From: Butyrivibrio proteoclasticus B316
GTDB lineage: Bacteria; Bacillota; Clostridia; Lachnospirales; Lachnospiraceae
Length of the DNA: 64,000 bases
Reading direction: 5' to 3'
Assembly (NCBI RefSeq): GCF_000145035.1
Contig: NC_014387.1
Location: 2,036,001 to 2,100,000, forward strand
Below the pieces are notes generated by a model, which ran no database searches, was not told where the DNA came from, and saw only the letters and a list, made by a program, of their open reading frames with translations. The first letter of the stretch is position 1, and the number at the start of each line of letters is the position of its first letter. Position numbers and translations under genes: made by a program. Of the stretch, positions 8,796 to 18,167 are shown piece by piece.

Positions 8796-10115
8796 TTACT
8801 GAGCGTTAATTGCCTCTACAAGTGTATCGAGCCATGTCTGAGCATCAGCCTTGTCATATACAAGCTGCTCAACAGTTGAAGGAACTGTTGATCTGATGTC
8901 GTTAGAAGACTCAAATGTAGGTGAGAAGAAGAAATCCTTAGCCTGCTCATAGCATGCAGCTGCGCAAACGTTCTCATCCATGTAAGCCTTGTACTCAGGA
9001 GTCTCATAAGAAGACTGTCTGATTGGAAGGTAACCTGTACCTACAGCCCACTTTGTCATAGCTTCTGTGCTTGTGATGTACTTGAGGTACTCCCAAGCTG
9101 CAAGCTGCTTGTTAGAATCCTGTGAGAACATAACGATGTTTGTACCAGCCATGTTAGCTGCCTTGTTAACGTTTCCTGGAAGTGGAGCTACACCAAGATC
9201 CCAGCCCTCAGCCTTGATGTAAGAAACACCAGCTGAAGAACCAACGTAAGAAGCGATCTGCTGATTGCTAAGTACGTTTGAGAAATAACCATCCTCACCA
9301 ACAAGACGAGCATAGCCGTTGTTGTAAAGGTTTGAAAGGTATGTGCATGTCTCAAGACCCTTATCATCGTTGAAAAGAGCACCTGTAGCATCTACATAGT
9401 CAGCACCATCCTGACGAAGAGAAGCCTCTACAGCACCTGCAAGGTCATCAAAACCGATGAATGAAATGTTCTTAGCATCCATAACAGCCTTAGCATCAGC
9501 CTCAACATCTGCCCATGTCTCAGGAACTGTAAGTCCAAGTTCATCAAACATTGTCTTGTTATAGAAAAGAACATATGTTGACTTGTTGTAAGGAACAGCG
9601 TGGATGAAGCCAAACTCTGAACACTCATCACGATAAGCTTCTACTACATCATCCCAATTATCAAAGTCGTTAGCTACAAAATCATCAAGCTTAACAATCT
9701 TGTCAAGGTAAGGTGTAAGCCAGTTGTTGTAAGCCTGAGCAAGATCTGGAAGAGCATCAGCTGCAGCACTTGCCTGAAGCTTAGTCTGAAGGTCGCCGTA
9801 TGCACCCTGGTTAACAAGTGTAACTTTGATACCATACTCATTTGAGTTGTTGAACTCGTCTGTGATCTCTGAAAGAACTGACTCAAGGTTACCATTCATA
9901 GCATGCCAGAATGTAATCTCTGTTGCCTCGATGTTCTTAGCTTCACCAGCAGGAGCAGCCTCCTCTGTTGTAGCCTCAGCAGCAGGTGTCTCAACTGCCT
10001 CTGTAGGCTGAGTGTCAGCAGGAGTCTCTGTGCTAGCACTCTGTCCGCAACCTGCGAGCATTGATGTTGCCATAGCCATCGCAAGGATGCTTGCACCAAT
10101 TTTCTTTAACTTCAT
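8796..10115 (-). CDS. ABC transporter solute-binding lipoprotein (family 1)
   Basis: 439 residues from the ATG at 10115, chosen because AGAGGG lies 8 nt upstream and the protein then begins with a normal signal peptide. The lipobox LAGC gives lipidated C23, followed by a Thr/Glu/Ala-rich linker to about residue 60. The mature part (EITFWHAMNGNLESVL, later YNKSTYVLFYNKTMFDELG) is a family 1 binding protein resembling UgpB/MalE. It captures a sugar or glycerol-phosphate-type ligand outside the membrane. Very biased codon use suggests high expression. It is the last gene of the importer operon, 107 bp after the second permease. Confidence 0.9.
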   Translation of the reverse strand: MKLKKIGASILAMAMATSMLAGCGQSASTETPADTQPTEAVETPAAEATTEEAAPAGEAKNIEATEITFWHAMNGNLESVLSEITDEFNNSNEYGIKVTLVNQGAYGDLQTKLQASAAADALPDLAQAYNNWLTPYLDKIVKLDDFVANDFDNWDDVVEAYRDECSEFGFIHAVPYNKSTYVLFYNKTMFDELGLTVPETWADVEADAKAVMDAKNISFIGFDDLAGAVEASLRQDGADYVDATGALFNDDKGLETCTYLSNLYNNGYARLVGEDGYFSNVLSNQQIASYVGSSAGVSYIKAEGWDLGVAPLPGNVNKAANMAGTNIVMFSQDSNKQLAAWEYLKYITSTEAMTKWAVGTGYLPIRQSSYETPEYKAYMDENVCAAACYEQAKDFFFSPTFESSNDIRSTVPSTVEQLVYDKADAQTWLDTLVEAINAQ

Positions 10116-10222
10116 TTCATAATCCCTCTCTTTCTTAAAAAAAGCATCTATCATAAAAGGCTGAAGAACCTTAAATGATCAATAATACCGGGCCATAGAC
10201 CAGCCCTTCAGTATAGCAGATA

Positions 10223-11062
10223 TTACCCCTTAAGTCCACTCCTGGTTACACCTTCAATGATGTATTTTCTAAGGAATAGATAAATAATGATAATAGGCAT
10301 AACAAGCATACAGGATGCTGCCATTATCAGCTCTGTTGATGAACCGGCCTCAGTCTGGAATCTTACAAGACCATTTGACAATACTCTCATCTCCTGTGAG
10401 TTAGTAACAAGAAGTGGCCACAGGAATGCATTCCATGAACTTATTATGTTAAGGATTGCAATTGAGAAAATAGCCTGCTTATTCATAGGAACCATGATCT
10501 TGATCATGTACTTGAAGTCTGAACATTTATCTACCTTGGCAGCAAGATAAAGAGATTCCGGAACCTGCATAAAAAATCTTGTCAGAAGATAGATATAGAA
10601 TGCACTTGAAATCCAAGGAATGATCATAGCCTTATATGAATCAATCCACTTCAAATTAATGATTGTCTCGTAGTTTGTAATGATAAGCATTTCGCCCGGG
10701 ATCATAAGTGTAGCAAGGAATAATGAAAAAACAGTCTTCTTTCCGGGGAAATTGAGTCTTGAAAATGCAAATGCTGAAAGCACAGTAGTAACAAGTACTC
10801 CGCATGTTGTACATAATGTAACAATAAGTGTATTTACAAAATATCTTGCAAATGGAGCAGCTTTCCAAGCCTCACTATAGTTAACCCACTGAGGACTCTC
10901 CGGGAAAAGACTTGGTGGAATCTGAACAAGTTCTGTTGGTGTCTTAAGTGAAGATGAAATCATCCATACAAAAGGAAGGATTGTAAATATCGCACCAAAT
11001 ATCAGAACTGCATATTTTAAAACAGTAGCTATGATATTTCCTACTTTTCTTTTCTGTGTCAT
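10223..11062 (-). CDS. Carbohydrate ABC transporter permease, MalG/UgpE type
   Basis: 279 residues with six predicted membrane segments and the ABC-permease coupling loop near YLAAKVDKCSDFKYMIKI. AGAGGAAAT precedes the ATG. With the preceding permease it forms the membrane channel of an importer. The stop-to-start distance from the upstream permease is 12 bp, so the two are cotranscribed. The expected EAA-loop glycine is replaced (family usually EAA...DG; here LAAKVDKCSD), a small departure. Confidence 0.9.
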   Translation of the reverse strand: MTQKRKVGNIIATVLKYAVLIFGAIFTILPFVWMISSSLKTPTELVQIPPSLFPESPQWVNYSEAWKAAPFARYFVNTLIVTLCTTCGVLVTTVLSAFAFSRLNFPGKKTVFSLFLATLMIPGEMLIITNYETIINLKWIDSYKAMIIPWISSAFYIYLLTRFFMQVPESLYLAAKVDKCSDFKYMIKIMVPMNKQAIFSIAILNIISSWNAFLWPLLVTNSQEMRVLSNGLVRFQTEAGSSTELIMAASCMLVMPIIIIYLFLRKYIIEGVTRSGLKG

Positions 11063-11074
11063 CTTTATTTCCTC

Positions 11075-11950
11075 TTATTTTTTCTTCTTTTCACCGGTTA
11101 CTCTGAGCTGAATCTGAGTCATTACCAAAATGATAAGGAACAGAACAACTGATCCGGCTGCAGCAACACCATACTTGTAACTATTGTAGAATTTGTCATA
11201 AATGAAATACACAATAGTCATAGCCTTGTTGGCTGGGCCTGCCTTGCCCTGGAAAAGAGAGAATACTTCGTTGTAAACCTTGAAGGCACCGATCATACCA
11301 ATAACACTGGAATAAACAATCATAGGTGCAAGCTGAGGAACTGTAATCTTAGTAAATACACGAATCTTAGGTGTAGAGTCAATTCTCGCAGCTCTGTAAA
11401 GGTCTTCCGGAATAGTCTGAAGACCGGCAAGGAAAATAAGGATGTTAAATGCCATGCTCTTCCAAATAGCGAAAATGATAAGTGCAGGCATAGCATACTC
11501 AGGACGATTGAGCCATGGAATAGGATCAATTCCAAAAAATCCCAGGAAATAGTTGATAAGTCCATAGTTGCTGTTGAACATCCATCTCCAAACGATACCA
11601 ATAGCGATAACGCTGGTTACGTAAGGAAGGAAGTATACTGTCTGGAAAAATGCCTTAGTCTTGGTACAACTATTGATCAGTACCGCAATGATAAGAGAAA
11701 GAATAATTGAAGCAGGTACTACGCATATAACATAAATAGTTGTATTCCTAAGTGATAGTGCAAAATCAGGATCTGCAAAAAGCGTTTTATAGTTATCAAA
11801 GCCAATTGATGTATAGCCATGACTGATAATACTATAATCGCCCAAAAAACTCATAATGACTGCTCTTATCAATGGGTAAATTGTAAAAGCAAGCATGATG
11901 ATGATAGATGGAAGGAGATATAAATATCCCTTAAAACTCTTCTTATCCAT
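11075..11950 (-). CDS. Carbohydrate ABC transporter permease, MalF/UgpA type
   Basis: 291 residues and six membrane helices, with the coupling loop at DLYRAARIDSTPKIRVFTKI, close to the EAA consensus. AAAGGGAG lies upstream of the ATG. It heterodimerises with the 279-residue permease and couples to the operon's ATPase. The gene order ATPase-permease-permease-binding protein is that of Ugp-like glycerol-3-phosphate or oligosaccharide systems; the ligand is not determined. Confidence 0.92.
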   Translation of the reverse strand: MDKKSFKGYLYLLPSIIIMLAFTIYPLIRAVIMSFLGDYSIISHGYTSIGFDNYKTLFADPDFALSLRNTTIYVICVVPASIILSLIIAVLINSCTKTKAFFQTVYFLPYVTSVIAIGIVWRWMFNSNYGLINYFLGFFGIDPIPWLNRPEYAMPALIIFAIWKSMAFNILIFLAGLQTIPEDLYRAARIDSTPKIRVFTKITVPQLAPMIVYSSVIGMIGAFKVYNEVFSLFQGKAGPANKAMTIVYFIYDKFYNSYKYGVAAAGSVVLFLIILVMTQIQLRVTGEKKKK

Positions 11951-11972
11951 ATTGTTCTCCCTTTTTCACCTA

Positions 11973-13016
11973 TTAGAATCTGCCTATAAGCTTTTCTGAA
12001 GAATCAAATACAAGGATATGTCCTTCACGAACAGAAGCCTTAATTGTATCTCCCTCAGATACCTGCATATAAGAGTGAACAAGAACACGAACAACAGACT
12101 GACCAAGTTTAGTGAACAGAAGAAGGTCACGTCCTGTCATACGAAGATTGTCAACAGCAAAAGAGATTCCGTTTTCATCTATATAGAAAGATTCAGGTCT
12201 GATTCCTGCATGATAATGTCCATCAGCAAGCTTGGCACCTGTTCTAAGAACCACTTCGCCTGATGTGATAACTCCATCCTTAACATCAACTTCAATGTTG
12301 TTGATTTCAGGAGTTCCAAGGAAATTTGCTACAAATTCATTTGCAGGATTAAGGTACATTGTCTGAGGTACCTCATACTGCTGGAGAACGCCTTCCTTCA
12401 TAACAGCAATACGATCAGAAATACTCATAGCCTCTTCCTGGTCATGTGTTACGAAAATAGTTGTAATCTTAACTTCCTGCTGAATACGTCTGATTTCTTC
12501 TCTTGTTGCTACACGAAGCTTAGCATCAAGGTTTGATAAAGGCTCATCAAGAAGAAGAACCTGAGGTTTCTTAACAAGAGCTCTGGCAATAGCAACTCTC
12601 TGCTGCTGACCACCTGAAAGCTCACTTGGTTTTCTATTCAAATATTGTTCAATCTTAACAACCTTGGCAATCTCAAATGCCTCTTCCTTGGCCTGAGCTT
12701 TCTTGACGCCACGATTGATAAGTGGGAATGTGATGTTATCCTCTACTGTCATATGTGGGTACAGAGCATAGTTCTGGAAAACAAGTCCAATCTCTCTGTC
12801 CTCCGGAGCAATAGATGTTACATCCTTGTCTCCAAAGAATATCTTACCCTCTGTAGGTGTTGTAAGTCCTGACAGCATAAAAAGAGTTGTAGATTTACCA
12901 CATCCGGATGGTCCCAAAAGACCTACAAGCTCGCCATCATTGATTCTGAGATTCATATGATCTACTGCGTTTAGACTGCCATATGTTTTTGTCAGATTCT
13001 CAATTCTAATGTCCAT
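11973..13016 (-). CDS. ABC transporter ATPase, MsmX/UgpC family
   Basis: 347 residues. Walker A GPSGCGKST is at 35-43, Q-loop VFQNYALYPHMT, signature LSGGQQQRVAIARAL, Walker B LLLDEPLSNLDA and the switch His in FVTHDQ are all intact. The C-terminal roughly 110 residues form a TOBE/MOP regulatory domain (GIRPESFYI). It energises the sugar importer encoded downstream; MsmX-type ATPases can also serve other importers, and no other sugar-importer ATPase is in the window. GGGGT precedes the ATG. First gene of the operon. Confidence 0.94.
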   Translation of the reverse strand: MDIRIENLTKTYGSLNAVDHMNLRINDGELVGLLGPSGCGKSTTLFMLSGLTTPTEGKIFFGDKDVTSIAPEDREIGLVFQNYALYPHMTVEDNITFPLINRGVKKAQAKEEAFEIAKVVKIEQYLNRKPSELSGGQQQRVAIARALVKKPQVLLLDEPLSNLDAKLRVATREEIRRIQQEVKITTIFVTHDQEEAMSISDRIAVMKEGVLQQYEVPQTMYLNPANEFVANFLGTPEINNIEVDVKDGVITSGEVVLRTGAKLADGHYHAGIRPESFYIDENGISFAVDNLRMTGRDLLLFTKLGQSVVRVLVHSYMQVSEGDTIKASVREGHILVFDSSEKLIGRF

Positions 13017-13070
13017 TTTTTACCCCTAATTCTAATAAATTGATATAAAAGATTTAAAGTCGCAAAGGCT

Positions 13071-13098
13071 ATTATACTATATAATGTTCAATTATAAA
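13071..13098 (-). promoter_or_regulatory. Candidate promoter of the ABC importer operon
   Basis: On the minus strand a perfect TATAAT (13076-13071) lies 16 bp after TTTATA (13098-13093). Position is 55 bp upstream of the ATPase start. The -35 match is weak. Confidence 0.4.
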
Positions 13099-13141
13099 AT
13101 ATTTATTAACAAATTAACAAAGTGCTCAAACTCGCGATAAA

Positions 13142-13176
13142 ACAAGGACGGAGCCACCCTTATAGCGGCTCCGTCC
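13142..13176 (-). terminator. Likely terminator of the PhoH gene
   Basis: Perfect 10-bp stem GGACGGAGCC / GGCTCCGTCC (13146-13155 and 13167-13176); on the minus strand it is followed by TTGTTTTA. It lies 140 bp after the PhoH stop. A weaker dyad, TTTACAAT / ATTGTAAA around 13222-13255, lies between the two. Confidence 0.65.
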
Positions 13177-13315
13177 ACATTATATCAATATAAACTTTTT
13201 TAGTTTCAGAAATATATCATATTTACAATATGTATACCATTACATTGTAAAACCAGTTTCCAATAATGTCAAAACTCCTATTCTATTGATTCCAATATAC
13301 AGGTAAAAAGTGTTT

Positions 13316-14707
13316 TCAGAAATTGTCTTTATCCTTCATTCTGTTGACTGCATCCATTGCAAGTTTACTTCTCTCACATTCTGATGCCGAAAGAGAAATC
13401 TGCCAGGCAAGAGGGCTTCCCTTCATGTGTTCTGATGCATAAGACAATCCATTAGTCCTCTCATCGAGGAATGGCCTGTCAATCTGATTAGGATCGCCAA
13501 GAAGAATTATTTTGGTATCTTTGCCGGCTCTCGTTATAATTCCTTTCGCCTGAGTAGGAGTCATGTTCTGAGCTTCATCAATTATCAGATAGGTTTTCAG
13601 AATAGATCTTCCTCTGATAAAGTTCAAAGCTTCACACTGAACAATTCCCCTTTCAAAGACTTCATCAGTCTTGCCCTGAAGCTCTTTTTCGTCCTTGTAG
13701 CGTTCTTCTTCATTAGAATCAATAAGCTGCTCAAGGTTATCAATTATAGGCCTCATAAGAGGAGAAATCTTCTCCTGCTCATCTCCGGGAAGAAATCCAA
13801 TATCATCGTCAAACTGCGAGTTTGGTCTGCAGATCAGAATTCTACGATACTCCCCCGTTGGCCTGTTGATCATCTTCTCAAGACCTACAGCAAGAGAATA
13901 GAAAGTCTTGGCAGTTCCAGCCATTCCTTTTACGATTACAAGTGGCGCAACATCCGCAGGCTGCATCAAAGCTTCCTGAAGGAAGTATTGTCCGGCATTC
14001 CTCGGCTTAACACCATAGGGCTGGCTCTTCTCAAATTCAAGCTTCTTGATGTATTCGCCGCAAACACGCCCCATCTGGGTTTTGTTAGTGGACTGGTCAG
14101 CTCTTATAACCACAAATTCATTTTCATAGAGCTCCGGTGTATACTGATTTCCCTCCTCATCACAGCAATATACCTTGCTGACAGGTATCCCCTTTTTCTT
14201 AAAATCTTTAAATGCCTCTTCCGGTGCGTATACGGAAATACGGCCGCTGTACTGTTCTCCTTCTCCCGCTACCTGCTCTGTAGTAAAGTCTTCAGATCTG
14301 ACGCCAAGAATCTGGGCTTTGATACGCATCAGAATGTCCTTGGTAACCAGAATAACCTGTTCTTTACTACTATCACTAAGTCCCTTACAAACCTTCAGGA
14401 TACGGTTATCAGATTTATACTCTGCCATATCCTTTGGAAGCTCTACATCCTTAAAGTTCTTCTCAACTCTAAGAAAGCCTCCATTGTCAAGCTTAACTCC
14501 CTTGACCAAATCCCCTGCGCCTCTAAGCTGCTCTAAAATCCTGATAGCCTCACGGACATTTGCTCCTCGCTCGCCCTCGTCCCTCTTGTGGCCATCGAGT
14601 TCCTCCAAGACTACCAGCGGAAGAACGACCTCGTTGTCATCAAAGCACTTAAGAGCGTGAGGTGCCTGAATCAAAACGTTGGTGTCCAATACGTAGATCT
14701 TCTTCAT
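13316..14707 (-). CDS. PhoH family protein, PIN-PhoH fusion
   Basis: 463 residues from the ATG at 14707, which has AAGGGGG 8 nt upstream; a longer in-frame extension lacks a site. The N-terminal PIN nuclease domain (VLDTNVLIQ, with D8; LEELDGHK) is joined to a PhoH ATPase domain. Walker A is GMAGTAKT (261-268), where most relatives have GTGKT, and Walker B is LIIDEAQN. PhoH2-type fusions are thought to act as RNA helicase-ribonucleases. The gene sits alone between two terminators. Confidence 0.9.
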   Translation of the reverse strand: MKKIYVLDTNVLIQAPHALKCFDDNEVVLPLVVLEELDGHKRDEGERGANVREAIRILEQLRGAGDLVKGVKLDNGGFLRVEKNFKDVELPKDMAEYKSDNRILKVCKGLSDSSKEQVILVTKDILMRIKAQILGVRSEDFTTEQVAGEGEQYSGRISVYAPEEAFKDFKKKGIPVSKVYCCDEEGNQYTPELYENEFVVIRADQSTNKTQMGRVCGEYIKKLEFEKSQPYGVKPRNAGQYFLQEALMQPADVAPLVIVKGMAGTAKTFYSLAVGLEKMINRPTGEYRRILICRPNSQFDDDIGFLPGDEQEKISPLMRPIIDNLEQLIDSNEEERYKDEKELQGKTDEVFERGIVQCEALNFIRGRSILKTYLIIDEAQNMTPTQAKGIITRAGKDTKIILLGDPNQIDRPFLDERTNGLSYASEHMKGSPLAWQISLSASECERSKLAMDAVNRMKDKDNF

Positions 14708-14783
14708 GCGTAGGTCCCCCTTATTTGTATGACTTATGCATTTATTATACCATATCTTGTGTTTTAACAATAATATGTTTAAT

Positions 14784-14831
14784 AAAAAAAGCATCTGACT
14801 TCTTGGGATCAAAGTAGTCAGATGCTTTTTT
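14784..14831. terminator. Strong bidirectional-type terminator after sulP
   Basis: AAAAAAGCATCTGACT and its complement flank a 15-nt loop (arms 14785-14800 and 14816-14831). A-tracts and T-tracts on both sides give U-runs on either strand. Both neighbours are minus-strand genes, so it ends the sulP transcript before phoH. Confidence 0.92.
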
Positions 14832-14832
14832 A

Positions 14833-16479
14833 TTACTTTATTTCAGCTGCTCTCTTAAGAGCTTCATCAATATGAGGAAGGAAGTTTTCTCTTCCTACAA
14901 GGTCTACGAAACCATCTTTTTCCATAGTATTCATCGGCTGTTCATTAACATGTGAGAACACAAGCTGAACTCCGTTTTTATTGCACTTCTCATAAAGCTG
15001 TTCAAATGAGTGCATAGCTGTTGCATCAATAGCAGGTACACCACGCATTCTGATAACAAGGGCTCTTGTGAAGTCCTTAAAGCTTATAGCTGCAATCTGC
15101 TCAGCATCGCCAAAGAACATAGGTCCGCTGATCTCATATACTCTTACATGCTTAGGGATATCTTTAAGTCCCGGGCCATCAGGATCATCCTCAGGATCAT
15201 AGTACTTCCAGCCACGGATTCTGGACTCTTCGCTCATTCTCTTCATGAACAGGAGGCACGCAAGAACCATACCAACTTCAATAGCTACAACAAGGTCAAA
15301 TACAATAGTAAGAACAAAAGTTGTTACAAGTACAATAATGTCGCTCTTTGGAGCAGTCTTACACAGATGAACAAAAGTTTTGTACTGGCACATATTATAA
15401 GCAACCATGAAAAGAATTGCTGCTATAGTAGGCATTGGAATAAGAGCCGCATATGGCATCAATACTACAAGTACAAGCACAAGACAAACTGAATGAACCA
15501 TTCCGGCAACAGGTGTTCTGCCACCATTCTTGATATTAGCTGCTGTACGTGCGATCGCACCTGTGGCTGGAATACCTCCGAATAAAGCAGATCCGATATT
15601 ACCTGCGCCCTGTGCAACAAGTTCCATATTTGATCTGTGTTTGCTGTCTATCATGCTGTCAGCAACAACGCATGACAAAAGCGACTCGATAGCTGCAAGA
15701 ATAGCAATTGTAACTCCGTCTCCGGCGACTGAAGTAAGTGTCTTAAAGCTAAATGCTGGAATTGTAAGAGTTGGAAGCTGTCCCTTGATCTCATACAAAT
15801 CCCCGATTGTATTTACGTTCATACCAAGGAGCTTAACCATCAAAATTCCAACAATAACTGCTATAAGAGATCCCGGAATTTTCTTGCTGATCTTAGGCCA
15901 TACAATCTGAATAGCAAGACATACAAGACCTACGATCAAAGCCTGTAAGTTAAAGGTGCTGATATTACGGACTATAGCTGCAGCCTTATCTACAGTTTCT
16001 ACCGTAGCTGTTCCGGCAGGATATGTAAGTCCAAGGAAATCCTTGATTTGTCCGATAGCAATAGTTACAGCGATTCCTGCTGTGAATCCTGTAGTAATAG
16101 TATAAGGAATAAACTTAATAAGTGATCCCAGTCTGAATACACCCATTAAAATAAGAAGAACTCCTGCAAAAATAGTAGCAAGCGCAAGTCCTTCCATGCC
16201 CTTATTAGCAACAATTCCGGCTACTATCGTAGCAAAAGCTGCTGTAGGTCCTGCAATCTGGACTCTGCTACCACCGAGGAAAGAAATAATAAATCCTGCA
16301 ACAATCGCCGTGTACAAACCTTCCTCCGGGCCAACACCTGAAGCAAGTGCAAGTGCAATTGACAGCGGCAATGCAATGATAGCCACAATTATTCCTGATA
16401 CAACATCCTGTGCCAGCTGCTTACCAGTGTATCCCTTGAGGGCTGTAAACAGCATCGGCTTTAATTTTTCGTTTTCCAT
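14833..16479 (-). CDS. SulP family anion permease with STAS domain
   Basis: 548 residues from the ATG at 16479 with GGTGGAGG 5 nt upstream; an in-frame GTG four codons earlier overlaps that site and is unlikely. About 12-14 membrane helices (GIIVAIIALPLSIALALASG, GPTAAFATIVAGIV) carry sulfate or a related anion such as bicarbonate. The C-terminal STAS domain (LVIRMRGVPAIDATAMHSF, about 455-545) is typical. It is monocistronic and has no sulfate-assimilation genes nearby, so substrate remains open. Confidence 0.93.
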   Translation of the reverse strand: MENEKLKPMLFTALKGYTGKQLAQDVVSGIIVAIIALPLSIALALASGVGPEEGLYTAIVAGFIISFLGGSRVQIAGPTAAFATIVAGIVANKGMEGLALATIFAGVLLILMGVFRLGSLIKFIPYTITTGFTAGIAVTIAIGQIKDFLGLTYPAGTATVETVDKAAAIVRNISTFNLQALIVGLVCLAIQIVWPKISKKIPGSLIAVIVGILMVKLLGMNVNTIGDLYEIKGQLPTLTIPAFSFKTLTSVAGDGVTIAILAAIESLLSCVVADSMIDSKHRSNMELVAQGAGNIGSALFGGIPATGAIARTAANIKNGGRTPVAGMVHSVCLVLVLVVLMPYAALIPMPTIAAILFMVAYNMCQYKTFVHLCKTAPKSDIIVLVTTFVLTIVFDLVVAIEVGMVLACLLFMKRMSEESRIRGWKYYDPEDDPDGPGLKDIPKHVRVYEISGPMFFGDAEQIAAISFKDFTRALVIRMRGVPAIDATAMHSFEQLYEKCNKNGVQLVFSHVNEQPMNTMEKDGFVDLVGRENFLPHIDEALKRAAEIK

Positions 16480-16631
16480 AATATCCTCCACCTATGTATC
16501 TGTAATAAGCAAACAAAAATACCCTTTATATCTTATCAATATAAAGGATATTAAAGCCTAGGCTATTATATTCCCACGAATACTTGCGGTCAATAATAAA
16601 TGTAATTTTCCGAATAATGAACTTATCAGAC

Positions 16632-16659
16632 TTTATACTTATTTAATTTTTGTTACAAT
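16632..16659 (+). promoter_or_regulatory. Possible promoter of the small peptide gene
   Basis: TTTATA (16632-16637) and TACAAT (16654-16659) with a 16-bp spacer would start transcription about 70 nt before the peptide's ribosome-binding site. The -35 match is weak. Confidence 0.3.
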
Positions 16660-16737
16660 TTTGATAGAAAAGTTTACGTCATCACATTTTTGGAAGATAA
16701 TAATATTATCTAAATCTTGTGAAGGGAGAAACGTGGT

Positions 16738-16905
16738 ATGAAAAATTGGAATAAACCGGAAATCAATTCAGTAACCCTTAACAGCACAGAAGTACTTAAG
16801 ACTGTTAAGATAAATGTGGGTGATTTAGAGTTTGGTAATCCAAAGGATATTTATGTAGTAATGTCTGAGGGCTCACCTGACGATCCTATAGAAATCCCAT
16901 CATAA
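16738..16905 (+). CDS. 55-residue RiPP-precursor-like peptide
   Basis: A complete small gene: AAGGGAG 9 nt before the ATG, 55 codons, stop, and a strong terminator 30 bp later. The N-terminus MKNWNKPEINSVTL carries a W-x2-P-x-I pattern similar to the Y-x2-P-x-L motif by which lasso-peptide leaders bind their recognition element. The C-terminal half is acidic (D and E around residues 28-53), has no cysteine, and ends in EIPS with a C-terminal serine. The convergent neighbour is an HPr-kinase-like gene. In the paeninodin lasso system such a kinase phosphorylates a C-terminal serine of the precursor. No lasso cyclase, protease or transporter is nearby, and no Asp/Glu sits 7-9 residues after a plausible core Gly1, so this is not a standard lasso peptide. 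The product class is unknown. Confidence 0.65.
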   Translation: MKNWNKPEINSVTLNSTEVLKTVKINVGDLEFGNPKDIYVVMSEGSPDDPIEIPS

Positions 16906-16934
16906 TTATATGTATTGATTTTGCTTATTATAAG

Positions 16935-16961
16935 AGCCACAGGTTTCCCTGTGGCTTTTTG
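16935..16961 (+). terminator. Terminator of the small peptide gene
   Basis: AGCCACAGG-TTTC-CTGTGGCT stem followed by TTTTT. With a gene ending at 16905 it supports an independent short transcript. The stem could also stop transcription from the opposite gene. Confidence 0.9.
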
Positions 16962-17018
16962 TAATATGTCATCTCTGCTTTATTCTTTACATATTTATAA
17001 TATGTACTTATAAAATAA

Positions 17019-17987
17019 TCAAACTTCTATTCCTCTATATATATTTTCTACAATATCAGCAATCTTATCCTGCGAATTACCTGTAGCAGGTCTGACAATC
17101 ATATACACAGGGCACTTCGATGCTATCTTGAGGCAAAGCTCTCCATATTCTCTGCTATTCTCCCAGTCTCCTGTAAGACGATGAAGGAAAACATTACGGC
17201 GAATTGCCATGAGCTGGTTAAGTCCAGACAGCTTTTGAACTGCCACATCCTCAGTTTCACCAACCAGAAGATAAATCATAAACTGTAGTTTCTGAGGTTT
17301 TGAAACGAATTTGTCTTTTACAGGAACAAGGAATTTATCTTTGGTCTCATCTATATAAATAAGCTCATCCATGTCAAAATTCCTGCTCTCAACTTCATTT
17401 CTGCAAAGCTTCTGATATGGAAAGGCAGGATAAACATAAGCACATTCAGCAGCACTATCATGCACACCACTCTGATCAGACACTCCTTCCTTATCAGAAA
17501 GTCTGACCGCAGCAACATCATCAGCCATTATGCCAAAGCCTCTTTCCAGCATTTTTCTGGTCAGTGAAGATTTACCGGCGCCCATCTCTCCCGAAATAAG
17601 GAATGCCCCATCTTTTCCGGCCACAGCGCTGCAATGAATTGCTATAGTCCGCCTCTCGTATAACAAAATAGCCATGCAATAGCCCAAAAGCCATGCCGAA
17701 ACTGTACTTGGTGTATATCCCTCCTTGGTCTCAAAAATAATATCTTTTCCATTGCGGATCATATAGTATCCGCCCTTATTAAAAAAGCTTGAAGTCTCGG
17801 AAGAAATCACATATTTAAGTTTCATTGCATCAGCCTTTTGAACTGCCGAAACAACTTCATCGGCACACTTCTCCTGTCGAATAAATATAGTGTTCCCGGC
17901 ATCTCCTTCATCAGCCCCGGCCTTTTCAAGCTGAATAAACGTGTTTTCTGTTTCTATTATAAGTCCGTAAATTCTGTATCTGTTCAC
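17019..17987 (-). CDS. HPr kinase/phosphorylase-like kinase
   Basis: 322 residues from a GTG at 17987 with GAGGGG 5 nt upstream; a longer in-frame TTG start would include that site. The C-terminal half has the HprK/PEP-carboxykinase fold: AIHCSAVAGKDGAFLISG, Walker A GEMGAGKS (133-140) and ADDV (155-158), the same order as HprK (GDSGIGKS...ADD). The N-terminal roughly 110 residues are not the HprK hexamer domain. Proteins of this type occur beside RiPP precursors, where they phosphorylate the peptide. It converges on the 55-residue peptide gene. True HprK, acting on HPr for carbon control, would carry its own N-domain, so that role is unlikely. Confidence 0.75.
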   Translation of the reverse strand: MNRYRIYGLIIETENTFIQLEKAGADEGDAGNTIFIRQEKCADEVVSAVQKADAMKLKYVISSETSSFFNKGGYYMIRNGKDIIFETKEGYTPSTVSAWLLGYCMAILLYERRTIAIHCSAVAGKDGAFLISGEMGAGKSSLTRKMLERGFGIMADDVAAVRLSDKEGVSDQSGVHDSAAECAYVYPAFPYQKLCRNEVESRNFDMDELIYIDETKDKFLVPVKDKFVSKPQKLQFMIYLLVGETEDVAVQKLSGLNQLMAIRRNVFLHRLTGDWENSREYGELCLKIASKCPVYMIVRPATGNSQDKIADIVENIYRGIEV

Positions 17988-18095
17988 TCTTACCCCTCGC
18001 AATCATAGTTCTGACTTATAAAGTATAACAAAAGACTATATTTAATATCCATATATTTTTGTTTTTCAGTTTTTGTTTTTCTTTTTTGCAATTTA

Positions 18096-18131
18096 ATACG
18101 GAGAGAGCCGTAATGGCAACTCCCTCCGCAT
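18096..18131 (-). terminator. Hairpin after the flagellin-like gene
   Basis: Minus-strand ATGCGGAGGGAG pairs with CTCTCTCCGTAT (two G-U pairs). It lies 37 bp past the stop. The following sequence is AT-rich but not a clean U-run. Confidence 0.55.
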
Positions 18132-18167
18132 TCTCAAATATATGTTAAGAAAAAAAAACTACCTACT

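Noticed and set aside
16738..16905. Classical lasso peptide precursor
   Set aside because: No B/C maturation proteins are nearby and no Gly1 with Asp/Glu at position 7-9 can be placed in the core.
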